Below, in pieces: positions 9,550-18,876 of a stretch of 64,000 nucleotides of DNA (positions are counted from its first letter, which is position 1; the number at the start of each line of letters is the position of its first letter). Location: positions 1,312,001-1,376,000 of the forward strand of contig NZ_VFOF01000001.1 in assembly GCF_006715975.1 (NCBI RefSeq), given 5' to 3'. Below the pieces are notes generated by a model, which had not been told where the DNA came from, ran no database searches, and saw nothing but the letters and a program-made list of their open reading frames with translations. The DNA comes from Zymomonas mobilis (lineage in GTDB: Bacteria; Pseudomonadota; Alphaproteobacteria; Sphingomonadales; Sphingomonadaceae). The position numbers and the translations under genes were made by a program.

Positions 9550-10295
9550 GCCAATCTGTGCCTGCTATTATCCTTGTCCGCCCTCAGCTTGGCGAAAATA
9601 TAGGCAAAGCGGCAAGAGCGATGCTCAATTTCGGGTTGGATGATCTGCGGCTGGTTGCGCCTCGCGATGGATGGCCTAATCCGTCGGCGGGGCCTGCTGC
9701 AAGTGGCGCAGATCGAGTGTTGCAACAGGCGCGGGTTTTCTCGACGGTTGCAGAAGCGGTCGCGGATTGCGCTCATGTCTATGCAACGACGGTTCGTAAG
9801 CGTGGCGTGACCAAGCCGGTTATGACGCCAGAAGTAGCAGCGCAGACTATCCATGGTCAAGAAGGCGGTGTTGGCATTCTATTTGGTCCCGAAAGAGCGG
9901 GTCTTGAAACCGACGATGTTGCCTTGGCGCGGACAATTATTACAGTTCCGGTTAATCCTGAATTTTCAAGTTTGAATTTGGCGCAGGCTGTTATTTTGGT
10001 CGCTTATGAGTGGTCAAAAGGCAAAACTTTGGCGCAACCGACCAAAGTTGAAATGGAGCCCCCTGCCCCGCAGGAAGAATTAGAAGGCATGATCGAGCAT
10101 CTTGAAATGTTGCTCGACAGAAATGGCTATTTTTTCCCGACGCCTCGTATTCCGACGATCAAGAGGACGTTGCGCACGCTTTTGACTAAGCCATCTTGGA
10201 ATAGCATGGAAATACGGACTTTGAGAGGCGTGTTATCGACTTTGGATAAGCCAAGACATAACGCTCATGTTGAAGAAGTTGAAAGCGAAAGTTAG
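9546..10295 (+). CDS. trmJ: tRNA (cytidine/uridine-2'-O-)-methyltransferase TrmJ-like
   Basis: 249 aa SPOUT-fold (TrmH family, group 1) RNA methyltransferase. Visible are [44 protein letters not shown] and the SAM-knot segment [23 protein letters not shown]. The C-terminal 80 residues carry the TrmJ-type helical extension. By homology it modifies the wobble-loop position 32 of tRNA; the exact substrate cannot be fixed from sequence. It overlaps nrdR by 4 nt and ends the plus-strand cluster. Confidence 0.9.
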   Translation: MSQSVPAIILVRPQLGENIGKAARAMLNFGLDDLRLVAPRDGWPNPSAGPAASGADRVLQQARVFSTVAEAVADCAHVYATTVRKRGVTKPVMTPEVAAQTIHGQEGGVGILFGPERAGLETDDVALARTIITVPVNPEFSSLNLAQAVILVAYEWSKGKTLAQPTKVEMEPPAPQEELEGMIEHLEMLLDRNGYFFPTPRIPTIKRTLRTLLTKPSWNSMEIRTLRGVLSTLDKPRHNAHVEEVESES

Positions 10296-10328
10296 ATTTT
10301 CTTGTAAGGTTGGGCTTTAACTTTAAGG

Positions 10329-10499
10329 TTATTTCTTTAGTCTTTTGAAAACAAAGTTAAAGGTGACGATACCTAAGGCCAAAAAGAACAATACGACAGA
10401 AGAGGTAGAAATATCTCGATGGGGCGCCGGATCAAAGGGATCTGGCTGTTCGGTCATATTGGTTTGATTTGATTGCGCAGGCATAGAGTTATCGGCCAA
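10329..10499 (-). CDS. small single-span membrane protein
   Basis: 56 aa, not recognised. The reading starts at TTG 10499, which has AGGA 9 nt upstream; an in-frame ATG at 10484 has no ribosome binding site. The polar N-terminus (TEQPDPFDPAPHRDIS) is followed by one hydrophobic helix (SSVVLFFLALGIVTFNFVF) and a basic end (KRLKK). This is the topology of a small inner-membrane protein with the N-terminus outside or a small respiratory-complex subunit; no function is claimed. It converges with trmJ. Confidence 0.55.
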   Translation of the reverse strand: MADNSMPAQSNQTNMTEQPDPFDPAPHRDISTSSVVLFFLALGIVTFNFVFKRLKK

Positions 10500-10576
10500 T
10501 TTCGATTTTCCTGATTGTCAAAAATGACCTGCCTTTACCATTTTTAGTAGAGAGAAGCTAATCCGGTGTTGGAAGA

Positions 10577-10894
10577 TTATTCCTCTACCGGAAGATTGTC
10601 AACGCGTTGAATCGCAAGACGGTAAGTCTCGTAGAAATATTCGCTGGTTTGGGTAATATCTTGGTAAAGGCGCACGGCTCTATCTTCTGCGCGGAAGAAT
10701 TCTTCTTCTGTCAGAAGGCCTTTTTCCCATGCTTCTTCGAGAAGCGCAAAATTCTGCATCAAGGCAGGTGGAAAATCAGAACTGTAGCAGTTCACGTCAT
10801 GCGGAATAACCGGCTGATTGAGAGGTGGTCTTTCCACAATATGTTTTTTCGTTTTCACACCTAAAAAATATAAAAGCTTCTGTATTAAATTCAT
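10577..10894 (-). CDS. hypothetical protein
   Basis: 105 aa, not recognised. The start is supported by GGGTGG about 4-8 nt upstream of the ATG. The protein is acidic and predicted helical at its C-terminal half (LLEEAWEKGLLTEEEFFRAE), with no cysteine-rich motif and no convincing signal peptide. The gap to the small membrane protein downstream on the same strand is 77 nt, so the two may share a transcript. Confidence 0.6.
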   Translation of the reverse strand: MNLIQKLLYFLGVKTKKHIVERPPLNQPVIPHDVNCYSSDFPPALMQNFALLEEAWEKGLLTEEEFFRAEDRAVRLYQDITQTSEYFYETYRLAIQRVDNLPVEE

Positions 10895-11430
10895 ATTTCC
10901 ACCCTTTTTTAAAAAATGATTTAAGGGATGATTAGTTGCTCTATATCCGAAATGGGTTACAGAAAAATGGCGATTATGGAGGTAAATGCAATTAAACTTT
11001 TAACGGCATTTATCACCAAGATGTGATGATAAATTATTTTTAGAACATTGTTTAAAAAATATCTCTCGCTGGCGGATTTATTCTTTTAGGAAAAAATCTA
11101 GCTAGAAGCATTTTTCAGAAATAGATTATTTTAAAATTTTATAATTAACAATGCATAAAAAATGGAATACTATTACCAATTATGGGAGTGGTAACATATC
11201 CGTTGTAAAATTCAGTTATCAAAGATGGCTTTATAGAGGTTAATACGGTGATGACTTCTCAAGTAATATCGCTGAAATTTGATGTTGTGGTAGCCTTTCT
11301 TGCGATTATACAAAATATATTTTTACTTTTTTAGATATAATCTAAATAAAATTGTCATAAAAATATAATTAATTAGGATATTATTAATATAATACTATTC
11401 AGTGTAAATATAAGGGTGGGGGATATTTTC
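10895..11430. other. AT-rich intergenic region, no gene seen
   Basis: 536 nt of AT-rich DNA between two divergent small genes. All frames are interrupted. I see no tRNA, strong hairpin with U-run or repeat. The right end supplies the AAGGGTGGGGG ribosome binding site of the next gene. Confidence 0.5.
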
Positions 11431-11814
11431 ATGAACAATTTTTTCATGAGTAGAATGAAAGAAAGGTTAAGTTTTTCCAGAGACTCTGTTCAGAAAATAG
11501 CGACCATTCTGCCCTATTTTATTTTTTTATTGTCGCTATACGTAACGGCTGCCGTGATATTAGATATCAACCCTAAAATGAGATATCCTTTATTGGGATC
11601 GAGACTATATATCGGTATTTTCGGTATCGCCGCAGACCTAACGGCTATTATTTTATTAGCAATGATATCAATATTTTTTTCGATATTCCAGTTTACCGGG
11701 AAAAATGTCTTAGATAATAGTGGTAATAATATGCAAAAATCTATTTTGCATATGCCTGCTTTTATGTTCTTTGGAATCGGTCAAATTTGTTTAGTTTTTC
11801 TTACATTCAAGTAA
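11431..11814 (+). CDS. hypothetical membrane protein
   Basis: 127 aa, not recognised. Three hydrophobic segments are visible (about 26-48, 62-90 and 104-125) after a basic N-terminus (MNNFFMSRMKERLSFSRD). An in-frame GTG lies 15 nt earlier, but the ATG at 11431 has GGGTGGGGG at an ideal distance (about 9 nt) and is preferred. The AT-rich composition differs from neighbouring housekeeping genes, hinting at a recent arrival or relaxed selection. Confidence 0.6.
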   Translation: MNNFFMSRMKERLSFSRDSVQKIATILPYFIFLLSLYVTAAVILDINPKMRYPLLGSRLYIGIFGIAADLTAIILLAMISIFFSIFQFTGKNVLDNSGNNMQKSILHMPAFMFFGIGQICLVFLTFK

Positions 11815-12235
11815 AATGATATTTTCATTTTTGAGTGAAAATACATTGTATAAAGACATGTAACGTCTGATGGCTTTTCGACATAAGCGCAAAGTTATTC
11901 GAGATAACGGCTTTCGATCATTAGAAAGTGGATTTTTAAGCCTGTCTGCTTTTGAAAATTTTGGCAGAGAGGGTGTCTTTCTAAAGTCATATTTTTTTCA
12001 GGCTGATTTTTTGGTTGTGATAGCGCGACTGTATGCTGCTTTGCTTCCCGACATTGAGAGGCCAATAGTCTTAAAAATAAGGTGATTTTCAGTTATTTTT
12101 TAAGACCATCTCTACGACTATTTCATTTTTTTGAGAAAGAAGGCAGGAAGAGTGTTTTTCTGCCGTTTTGATGGGCTGTTTAAATGTGGGTTGTCTTGAT
12201 GTTGCAGAGCGCAACCCAGCTTTCCCTAAAGAGAA
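11815..12235. other. intergenic region, weak hairpins only
   Basis: 421 nt. A short stem (ATTTTCA 11823-11829 with TGAAAAT 11838-11844) follows the membrane protein but lacks a U-run. A GGCAG/CTGCC hairpin near 12144-12170 is followed by GTTTT and could act as a weak terminator. A 71-codon ORF at 11870 has no ribosome binding site and is not believed. Confidence 0.4.
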
Positions 12236-13177
12236 TTAGGGATTTTCAGGTTGCGAGGAAAGCAATATGTTTTTTTGAATCGCAACAGCATTCTTTATAA
12301 TTTGCAGAAGCCATAAAAGCGCGGCATCACTTTTTGAAGTATGGCGCATGGTGGCGATGATCGGGTAGTTTCCTAGATCTAATGGGGCTTCGAATAATTT
12401 TAAGCCCGTATATCGAGCAATGCTGATCGCGGCATGGCTTGGAATAGTGGTTATTGTTTTTGCGCCCAACAAGAAAGGCGGCAAGGCGGCAAAATGGGTC
12501 AAGGCGGTCTGAACCTGTCGGGATAAGCCCAGAATTGACAGCGCTTCATCTACGAGGCCGTCACGCCCCGAATAAGAAACCAAAACATGCGGGAGTGAGA
12601 GATAGTCATCCAAACTGGGCTGTGTCGTAAAACCGCAAATTTCGGCATCACACAAGCAGGCATAGCCCCCTTCCCCGATGATTTCTTGTGATAGCCCACG
12701 ATGAGCAAGGGGTGCGGTGACAATAGCAAGGTCGATATCGCCATTTTCAAGCATCTGGCGGGCGATGTAACGGTTGGTTTGCCGATAAAGGATAGAGGCA
12801 TTGGGCGCTATTTCGCGCATTTTTTTAGAGATTTCCGCCCCAAGCGCTAATTGGAAATCATCAGACATACCGATAGAAAAATGGCGATTACATTGAGGCG
12901 GGTCGAAATGCTTTCCCGACGTAAAGGCTTGGTGAATGAGGGCAGCGCCATCCGATAGCGATTCAACCATATCTATCGCGCGTTGGGTGGGTTCCATCCC
13001 CTGCCTTGTTCGAACGAAGAGAACGTCACCGGCAGCTTGCCTTAAGCGGCTGAGAGCGGCGCTTACAGCGGATTGACTTAAAGAAAGACGTGTAGCCGCC
13101 TTGGTGACGCTTCTTTCATGCCACAGCGCCAAAAAGGTAATGATCAGATTAAAATCAAAGCGGGTAATATCAGTCAT
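12236..13177 (-). CDS. LysR-family transcriptional regulator
   Basis: 313 aa from ATG 13177. An N-terminal winged HTH (FDFNLIITFLALWHERSVTK, then ATRLSLSQSAVSAALSRLRQ) is followed by a LysR substrate-binding domain (from about residue 90: FSIGMSDDFQLALGAEI). Length and layout are normal for the family. Earlier in-frame ATGs exist up to 13231, but they would place coding sequence across the palindrome at 13194-13216, so the later start is preferred. It is divergent from the nitrilase gene, which is the usual sign that it controls that gene; the inducer is unknown. Confidence 0.88.
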   Translation of the reverse strand: MTDITRFDFNLIITFLALWHERSVTKAATRLSLSQSAVSAALSRLRQAAGDVLFVRTRQGMEPTQRAIDMVESLSDGAALIHQAFTSGKHFDPPQCNRHFSIGMSDDFQLALGAEISKKMREIAPNASILYRQTNRYIARQMLENGDIDLAIVTAPLAHRGLSQEIIGEGGYACLCDAEICGFTTQPSLDDYLSLPHVLVSYSGRDGLVDEALSILGLSRQVQTALTHFAALPPFLLGAKTITTIPSHAAISIARYTGLKLFEAPLDLGNYPIIATMRHTSKSDAALLWLLQIIKNAVAIQKNILLSSQPENP

Positions 13178-13193
13178 ATCGATTTTACGCATC

Positions 13194-13216
13194 ATATCAT
13201 TCAATTTGAATGATAT
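13194..13216. promoter_or_regulatory. palindromic operator candidate between lysR-type gene and nitrilase
   Basis: A 23-nt inverted repeat with half-site ATATCATTCAA, perfect around a single central base. It lies 17 nt upstream of the regulator start and 50 nt upstream of the nitrilase start. It contains the T-N11-A spacing typical of LysR-type binding boxes. A role in autoregulation and nitrilase control is inference. Confidence 0.55.
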
Positions 13217-13266
13217 CATTACCAAGCGCAATATTTTCGACAGCTTATATCAAGGAGATAAAGACA

Positions 13267-14256
13267 ATGAGCTGTCATCGCGTGGCGGTTATTCAAGCCG
13301 GAACAAGTCTGTTTGATACCGAGAAAACGTTAGATCGGATGGAGGCTTTGTGTGACCAAGCCGCTGAACAAAAGGTTGAGTTAGCGGTTTTTCCCGAAGC
13401 CTATATTGGCGGCTATCCCAAAGGATTGGATTTTGGTGCCAGAATGGGCACTCGAACCGAGGCAGGACGGATTGATTTTTTGCGTTATTGGCAATCCGCA
13501 ATTGATGTCCCAGGAAAAGAGACCGCCCGTATTGGTAGTTTCGCCGCCAAGATGAAAGCCTATTTGGTTGTTGGAGTTATCGAGCGCTCTGGAGCGACGC
13601 TTTATTGCACGGCCTTATTTTTTGCACCGGATGGATGTTTGATCGGGAAGCATCGGAAATTGATGCCAACGGCAACCGAACGCCTTGTTTGGGGACAAGG
13701 GGATGGTTCAACCATACCTGTTATTGATACCGAAGTCGGTAAGCTGGGCGCGGCAATTTGTTGGGAAAACTATATGCCTGCCCTGCGTCAGGTGATGTAT
13801 GCGGGCGGTGTTAATATTTGGTGCGCTCCGACCGTCGATCAGCGGGAAATATGGCAAATATCAATGCGGCATATCGCCTATGAAGGCAGATTATTCGTTT
13901 TGAGTGCTTGCCAATATATGACGCGGGCAGATGCGCCAGCGGACTATGATTGCATACAGGGCAATAATCCCGAAACCGAGCTGATTGGTGGCGGTAGCGT
14001 TATTATCGATCCGATGGGTAATATTGTGGCGGGCCCGTTATATGGGCAAGAAGGTGTATTGGTCGCGGATATTGATTTATCGGATATTATTAAGGCGCGT
14101 TATGATTTGGATGTATCCGGTCATTATGCCCGTCCCGATATTTTTGAAATCAAGGTAGATCGGCATTTTAAGCAAGCCATAAGCGATCAGACATCCGATG
14201 ATCGCGCCGTTAATCATTGTTCAAATGAAGAAGTTTTTAAATCCGATAAAAACTAG
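13267..14256 (+). CDS. nitrilase
   Basis: 329 aa. Carbon-nitrogen hydrolase superfamily, branch 1: hydrolyses a nitrile to the carboxylic acid and ammonia. The catalytic triad is visible: Glu in VFPEAYIGGYPKG, Lys in KHRKLMPTATER and Cys in GAAICWENYMPALR. The CWENYMP signature points to a true nitrilase and not an amidase. The ATG at 13267 has AAGGAG about 9 nt upstream; the longer frame from 13210 is not used. It is preceded by a divergent LysR regulator and followed by a terminator. The natural substrate is unknown. Confidence 0.92.
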   Translation: MSCHRVAVIQAGTSLFDTEKTLDRMEALCDQAAEQKVELAVFPEAYIGGYPKGLDFGARMGTRTEAGRIDFLRYWQSAIDVPGKETARIGSFAAKMKAYLVVGVIERSGATLYCTALFFAPDGCLIGKHRKLMPTATERLVWGQGDGSTIPVIDTEVGKLGAAICWENYMPALRQVMYAGGVNIWCAPTVDQREIWQISMRHIAYEGRLFVLSACQYMTRADAPADYDCIQGNNPETELIGGGSVIIDPMGNIVAGPLYGQEGVLVADIDLSDIIKARYDLDVSGHYARPDIFEIKVDRHFKQAISDQTSDDRAVNHCSNEEVFKSDKN

Positions 14257-14396
14257 ATTATTTTTATCAGATAATTGGCGGTTTATTTTTCTGTCTTTAT
14301 TTCGGTTTTTTATAGCGGAGATAAGGGCAGAAAAAGGCCAAAATAATTCTCTATTGAGAGAATAAATACGATTTTAATTTTCAAGGAAATTTGAAG

Positions 14397-14426
14397 GCCG
14401 ATGAGAGGAAAAGATCGGCTTTTTTA
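14397..14426 (+). terminator. terminator after nitrilase
   Basis: GCCGAT pairs with ATCGGC across an 11-nt loop and is followed by a run of six or more T. It lies just before tRNA-Met, which is on the other strand. Confidence 0.65.
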
Positions 14427-14427
14427 A

Positions 14428-14504
14428 TGGTAGCGGAGGAGGGACTTGAACCCCCGACACGCGGATTATGATTCCGCTGCTCTAACCAGCTGAGCTACTC
14501 CGCC
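14428..14504 (-). tRNA. tRNA-Met(CAU), elongator type
   Basis: 77 nt with encoded CCA. On the minus strand the acceptor arm is GGCGGAG with CTCCGCT. The D arm GCTCAGCTGGTTAGAGC, the anticodon loop ATCATAA (anticodon CAT) in stem GCGGA/TCCGC and the T arm GGGGGTTCAAGTCCC are all present. The first base pair is G-U, and the overall form is that of elongator tRNA-Met and not initiator. A CAU tRNA-Ile2 cannot be fully excluded by eye. Confidence 0.95.
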
Positions 14505-14851
14505 ATTATTTTGCGTCGCAAAAATAATTAGCTGACGAGGCGTGCGTATAAGAGGAAGCAGGCTATTTGGTCAACTGTTTTTTTTGCGATTTTGTGGTTT
14601 CTGTCTGTTTTTTCTGAAAAATTTATCATCTTAAGTGCTGAAAGCAGATTGAGGCCGGATAATCCCCTGTCATGCAGCCTACATTGGATGCCAAAAGAAG
14701 CAATTTTCAGCTCTTTTTGATTAGGCCAATTTAGGAAGAAGATATTCAATTTTAAAAAGAATTTGGGATTAAGAACAGGAAGGTTCTCACTTTGATGGGC
14801 GCTAGATAGAGAAAGCTGCAAAAAGCAGAAAAATTCGAGCGCAGATAAAGG
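14505..14851. other. intergenic region between tRNA-Met and the kup terminator, no gene seen
   Basis: About 350 nt. A 126-codon frame on the minus strand (14908-14528) runs through the kup terminator, has no ribosome binding site and a low-complexity Phe/Leu-rich translation, and is not believed. Otherwise nothing is recognised. Confidence 0.45.
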
Positions 14852-14889
14852 AAAAACGCTGTCCCAGAAAGACTGGAACAGCGTTTTTT
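14852..14889 (-). terminator. terminator of kup
   Basis: AAAACGCTGT-CCAG pairs with CTGG-ACAGCGTTTT with one mismatch around a 5-nt loop, flanked by A and T runs. It can therefore act in both directions; it lies 43 nt past the kup stop. Confidence 0.85.
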
Positions 14890-14932
14890 TAAACAACAAT
14901 ATAGCCATAAACCGATTGAAAATCGGAAAAGA

Positions 14933-16891
14933 TTATTTGTTGCCGACCAATTCTATTTGGCTACCCAATTCAACCACGCGGTTGCTAGGTAATTTAAAGA
15001 ATTCGGTCGCACTTTCAGAGTTACGCAGCATCCATGCAAAGAGCTTTTCACGCCAGATGGCCATACCCGTATGGGTGGAGGGTATCAGTGTCTGGCGAGA
15101 GATGAAGAAGCTGGTATCGTCCATCCGCAGCATAGGCCCTGACTGGTCGATTTTCTTCATTGCCAAAGGCACATCAGGTTCTTCCATAAAGCCATAGCGG
15201 ACAATTAAGCGATAGAAGCCGTCTTCAAGGCTGCTCATACTGGCGCGGTAATGCGGGTCCACATAAGGCACATCTTCGATTTTCACGGTTAGGAGAATAA
15301 CCCGTTCGTGAAGAATCTTGTTATGCTTTAAATTGTGAAGCAAGGCATGCGGCACGCCGTCATCTTCCGGTGTCAGGAAGATAGCCGTTCCCGGAATACG
15401 AACCGCCGAAGCCGCCGCAGAGCGGATGAAGAGCTGAATCGGCATAGCGACCTGCCGCATTCTTTCCGCCATAAGATGGCGACCCCGCGACCAAGTCATC
15501 AACATCGTGAAAACGACGAAGCCAACCAGAAGCGGGAACCAGCCCCCTTCGGGAATTTTCGTGACGTTGGACAGAAAGAAGGCCGCATCAATGAGCAGAA
15601 AGAAGGAAACCAGAGGAATGGCTTGCCATGCTTTCCAATGCCAGACCCGATGCACCAAAACACCCATCATACAAGAGGTGATGAACATCGTGCCGGTAAC
15701 GGCGATACCATACGCATTGGCGAGATTGGTCGAGGTTTTAAACATGGCGATCAAGACCATGACCATGACCATAAACATCAAGACCCAGTTGACCGAAGGG
15801 ATATAAATCTGACCGACGGTGCTGGCGCTGGTATGATTGACGCGCAGACGTGGGATATAGCCGAGCTGGATCGCTTGTTGGGTTACCGAGAAAGCGCCGG
15901 TGATGACGGCCTGACTGGCGATAACAGAAGCAAAAGTAGCCAGAATAATCAGCGGTATCCGCAAAAAGTCAGGCGCGAGGAAATAGAATGGATTGGCGAT
16001 AGCCTCGTGATCGGCGCTTAGCAACGCACATTGACCGAGGTAATTTAGGGTTAAGGCCGGAAAAACGACCCAATACCAACCCAGAGAAATAGGTTGCCGT
16101 CCGAAATGTCCCATATCGGCATAGAGCGCCTCGGCACCGGTGACCGAAAGGACAACCGAACCCAATGCCCAAAAACCTTGCATCGGATCCGATACGAAGA
16201 AATGGATAGCATAATAGGGATTGAGAGCGAGAAGGATGGCCGGACTGCGGGTGAAAATATTGAATACGCCCAAAATCGCCAATGTCGCAAAATAGAGCAT
16301 CATGACGGGCCCGAACAGCCGTCCGACGGATTCGGTACCCCTTGCCTGAATACAGAATAGTCCGATCAGGATAACGACCGAGACCGGAGGCACCCAACTA
16401 TCGAAGGAGGGTTCGATAACGGTTAGACCTTCTACCGCAGAAAGCACCGAAATAGCGGGTGTAATCATGCTGTCGCCGTAGAAAAGCGCCGTAGCAAAAA
16501 CACCCAGCACAATCAGCCATCGGCTGAGTTTCGGGCTGGCTCCACGGATAATAAGAGATAAAAGCGACATACTGCCGCCCTCGCCCTTATTATCGGCCTT
16601 CATAATAAACATGACATATTTAACGGTAACCACCAGCCCCATTGTCCAGAATATGAGACTGACTAGCCCGTATATATGGAAATCATCGACGGGTAGTTGA
16701 TGATGACCTTTAAAACATTCTTTGAGTGCATAGAGGGGACTGGTACCGATATCACCGAAAACAATACCGATTGCCCCAAGCGACAATTTCCAGAGGTCTT
16801 TGTCGCTGTGACTATGTCCGGGAACCCCATAAGAGGGATCTGAAGATTTTGCATCTACGGATATGGTCCCCGGGGAAGTATCGTTACTCAT
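14933..16891 (-). CDS. kup: potassium uptake protein Kup
   Basis: 652 aa inner-membrane K+/H+ symporter of the KUP/HAK/KT family. Twelve hydrophobic segments occupy roughly residues 30-460, and a hydrophilic C-terminal cytoplasmic domain follows. Motifs: [37 protein letters not shown] and NADKGEG-like [14 protein letters not shown]. The start MSNDTSPGT at 16891 has GGAG 6 nt upstream; an in-frame extension to 16963 is rejected. Monocistronic. Confidence 0.95.
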   Translation of the reverse strand: MSNDTSPGTISVDAKSSDPSYGVPGHSHSDKDLWKLSLGAIGIVFGDIGTSPLYALKECFKGHHQLPVDDFHIYGLVSLIFWTMGLVVTVKYVMFIMKADNKGEGGSMSLLSLIIRGASPKLSRWLIVLGVFATALFYGDSMITPAISVLSAVEGLTVIEPSFDSWVPPVSVVILIGLFCIQARGTESVGRLFGPVMMLYFATLAILGVFNIFTRSPAILLALNPYYAIHFFVSDPMQGFWALGSVVLSVTGAEALYADMGHFGRQPISLGWYWVVFPALTLNYLGQCALLSADHEAIANPFYFLAPDFLRIPLIILATFASVIASQAVITGAFSVTQQAIQLGYIPRLRVNHTSASTVGQIYIPSVNWVLMFMVMVMVLIAMFKTSTNLANAYGIAVTGTMFITSCMMGVLVHRVWHWKAWQAIPLVSFFLLIDAAFFLSNVTKIPEGGWFPLLVGFVVFTMLMTWSRGRHLMAERMRQVAMPIQLFIRSAAASAVRIPGTAIFLTPEDDGVPHALLHNLKHNKILHERVILLTVKIEDVPYVDPHYRASMSSLEDGFYRLIVRYGFMEEPDVPLAMKKIDQSGPMLRMDDTSFFISRQTLIPSTHTGMAIWREKLFAWMLRNSESATEFFKLPSNRVVELGSQIELVGNK

Positions 16892-17108
16892 AACGATCTC
16901 CGTTTTGCCGATAAAAAAAAGGGTTTTTTGCGAAAAAGAGCTAAAAAACAATATTTTCCGCAAATGAACCGAAAGCAGAAAAAAGGATTATGACCTTCTG
17001 CTATACTTGCAACAATCACGATATGAGCCATTCTGCAAGTAAAATTATAATATTGCAGAATAAATTACATATAATCTGGCTCATTAAGGGATATTTTTTA
17101 AAGAAGAA

Positions 17109-17186
17109 TGGGGCGATCGACGGGAATTGAACCCGCAACCTCCGGTACCACAAACCGGCGCTCTAACCAATTGAGCTACGATCGCC
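17109..17186 (-). tRNA. tRNA-His(GUG)
   Basis: 78 nt with encoded CCA. The acceptor GCGATCG pairs with CGATCGC, with the extra G(-1) opposite C73 that is specific to tRNA-His. The anticodon loop TTGTGGT (anticodon GTG) sits in stem CCGGT/ACCGG, and the T arm GCGGGTTCAATTCCCGT is intact. Confidence 0.96.
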
Positions 17187-17364
17187 ATAATATCGAGCCG
17201 GACAGCGGAATAAATCGCAAAGCATGTCCGTGAATGTCCGGCTCAATTAAATTGTGTTTTCACTTTGGTCAAGAGAATTCAAAAGAAAGATGCATAAAAA
17301 AGATTATTTTTCCGGATTATAGCCGGTTTTAGGATAACTTTTGATCAGGAAGCCTGAAAAAACA

Positions 17365-18711
17365 TTATCGTAACAACACAAGCTCTTCCGCGCTGCTGGG
17401 ATGAAGGGCGACCGTATCGTTAAACGCCTGTTTTGTCAGACCAGCTTTGATTGCGACCGCAGCAAGCTGCACAATTTCAGGGGAATCCTGTCCAATCAGA
17501 TGGATGCCCAAGACTTTATCGCTGTCACCATCAACAATCATTTTATAAAGCGCACGATCAGGACTATCGATCAGAGCGTTCCGCATCGGTCGGAAATTCG
17601 ATTTATAGACTTTGATATTTTTATACTGTTTTTTGGCTTCTTCCTCGGTCAGGCCTGCGCTGGCAACCGGAGGATGAGAGAAGACCGCTGTTGGAATGGT
17701 GTCGTAATCGACCGAGGCGGCTTTGTGGCCAAAGACCCGATCAGCAAAGGCCTGCCCTTCCCGAATAGCAACCGGCGTTAACTGCACCCGATCTGTGACG
17801 TCACCAACGGCATAGATGGAAGGACAACTGCTCCGGTTCTCATGATCGACAAGGATGGCACCGCGATCATTGGTTTTGACATTGGCGGTTTCCAGACCGA
17901 GATTTCGGCTGTGGGCGACCCGTCCGATAGCAAATAAAACAAGATCGGTTTTTATTTCGCTGCCGTCTTTCAATTGGGCGGTCAGGCTGCCGTCTTTTTC
18001 TTTGTCGATGCGGGCGAGATTCGCATTAAAGCGGTAGTCGATGCCATGCCCCTGCCCTATTTCGACCAGCCTTTCGGCGATTTCATCGTCATAACCGCGT
18101 AAGATCCGGTCGCCATGGGTGACAATCGTAGTTTCGACATCGAAGCTATTCAAAATACCGGCAAATTCATTAGCGATATAGCCGCCGCCCACAACCAAAG
18201 CCCGTTTGGGTAAGGCTGGCAGCAAGAACATTTCATTGGAGGTAACCGCCAATTCGGCACCCGGAATATCGAGCCGTGCAGGTTCTGCCCCGACAGCGAC
18301 CAGAATATGACGTGCCGTAATAATTTTACCGCTAGCTAATTTAATTTGATTCGCGCCTTCGATAACGGCGCGTTCTTTGTAATGGGTGATGTGGTTATTA
18401 TCGAGCGTCTGGGTGTAGAGGCCTTCGAGCCGCGTAACGTCAGATAACACAACGTCGCGAAGCGTTGCCCAGTCGAATTTTTTATCAGGTAACGTCCAGC
18501 CGAAGCGCTGGGCTTTTTTCAGATCAGCCGCAAAATCAGCAGCGTAATAAAGCATTTTTTTGGGAACGCAGCCGCGAATAACGCAGGTGCCGCCGATACG
18601 ATATTCTTCGGCGATGGCAACGGATGCCCCATAAGAGGCGGCAATACGAGAGGCTCTGACACCACCCGAACCGGCACCGATCACAAAAAGATCGAAATCA
18701 TAATCTGTCAT
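17365..18711 (-). CDS. gor: glutathione-disulfide reductase
   Basis: 448 aa class I flavoprotein disulfide reductase. FAD site DLFVIGAGSGGVRASRIAA; redox-active disulfide GGTCVIRGCVPKKMLYY; NADPH site VVGGGYIANEFAGIL; second FAD motif YAVGDVTDRVQLTPVAIREG; C-terminal HPSSAEELV with the catalytic His-Glu. The short-spaced CVIRGCVPKK motif is that of the glutathione reductase group. The ATG at 18711 gives the normal N-terminus; the frame extends to 18777 but without family similarity. pgi lies 166 nt upstream on the same strand, in front of gor. Confidence 0.93.
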   Translation of the reverse strand: MTDYDFDLFVIGAGSGGVRASRIAASYGASVAIAEEYRIGGTCVIRGCVPKKMLYYAADFAADLKKAQRFGWTLPDKKFDWATLRDVVLSDVTRLEGLYTQTLDNNHITHYKERAVIEGANQIKLASGKIITARHILVAVGAEPARLDIPGAELAVTSNEMFLLPALPKRALVVGGGYIANEFAGILNSFDVETTIVTHGDRILRGYDDEIAERLVEIGQGHGIDYRFNANLARIDKEKDGSLTAQLKDGSEIKTDLVLFAIGRVAHSRNLGLETANVKTNDRGAILVDHENRSSCPSIYAVGDVTDRVQLTPVAIREGQAFADRVFGHKAASVDYDTIPTAVFSHPPVASAGLTEEEAKKQYKNIKVYKSNFRPMRNALIDSPDRALYKMIVDGDSDKVLGIHLIGQDSPEIVQLAAVAIKAGLTKQAFNDTVALHPSSAEELVLLR

Positions 18712-18876
18712 ATTCCAGTCTTTCCCTATCCAATCAGGCGCGGTTGGATACCGTCCCTGTTCAACCGATATCCGCAAAAAGCGAATATCGGTCGATGATA
18801 GGGGAAAGAATGGACATTTTAGATCGTAAAATCCAGCTAAGGATCACGATCAGAGCGATTGAATAAACCGGAAGGC

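Noticed and set aside
11870-12085. 71-codon ORF
   Set aside because: No ribosome binding site, no recognisable features and an unusual composition; treated as chance.
14528-14908. 126-codon minus-strand ORF
   Set aside because: It runs through the kup terminator hairpin and is Phe/Leu-rich without a ribosome binding site.
15335-16021. Long plus-strand ORF within kup
   Set aside because: Antisense shadow of a well-supported membrane protein; His/Arg/Asp-rich nonsense translation.
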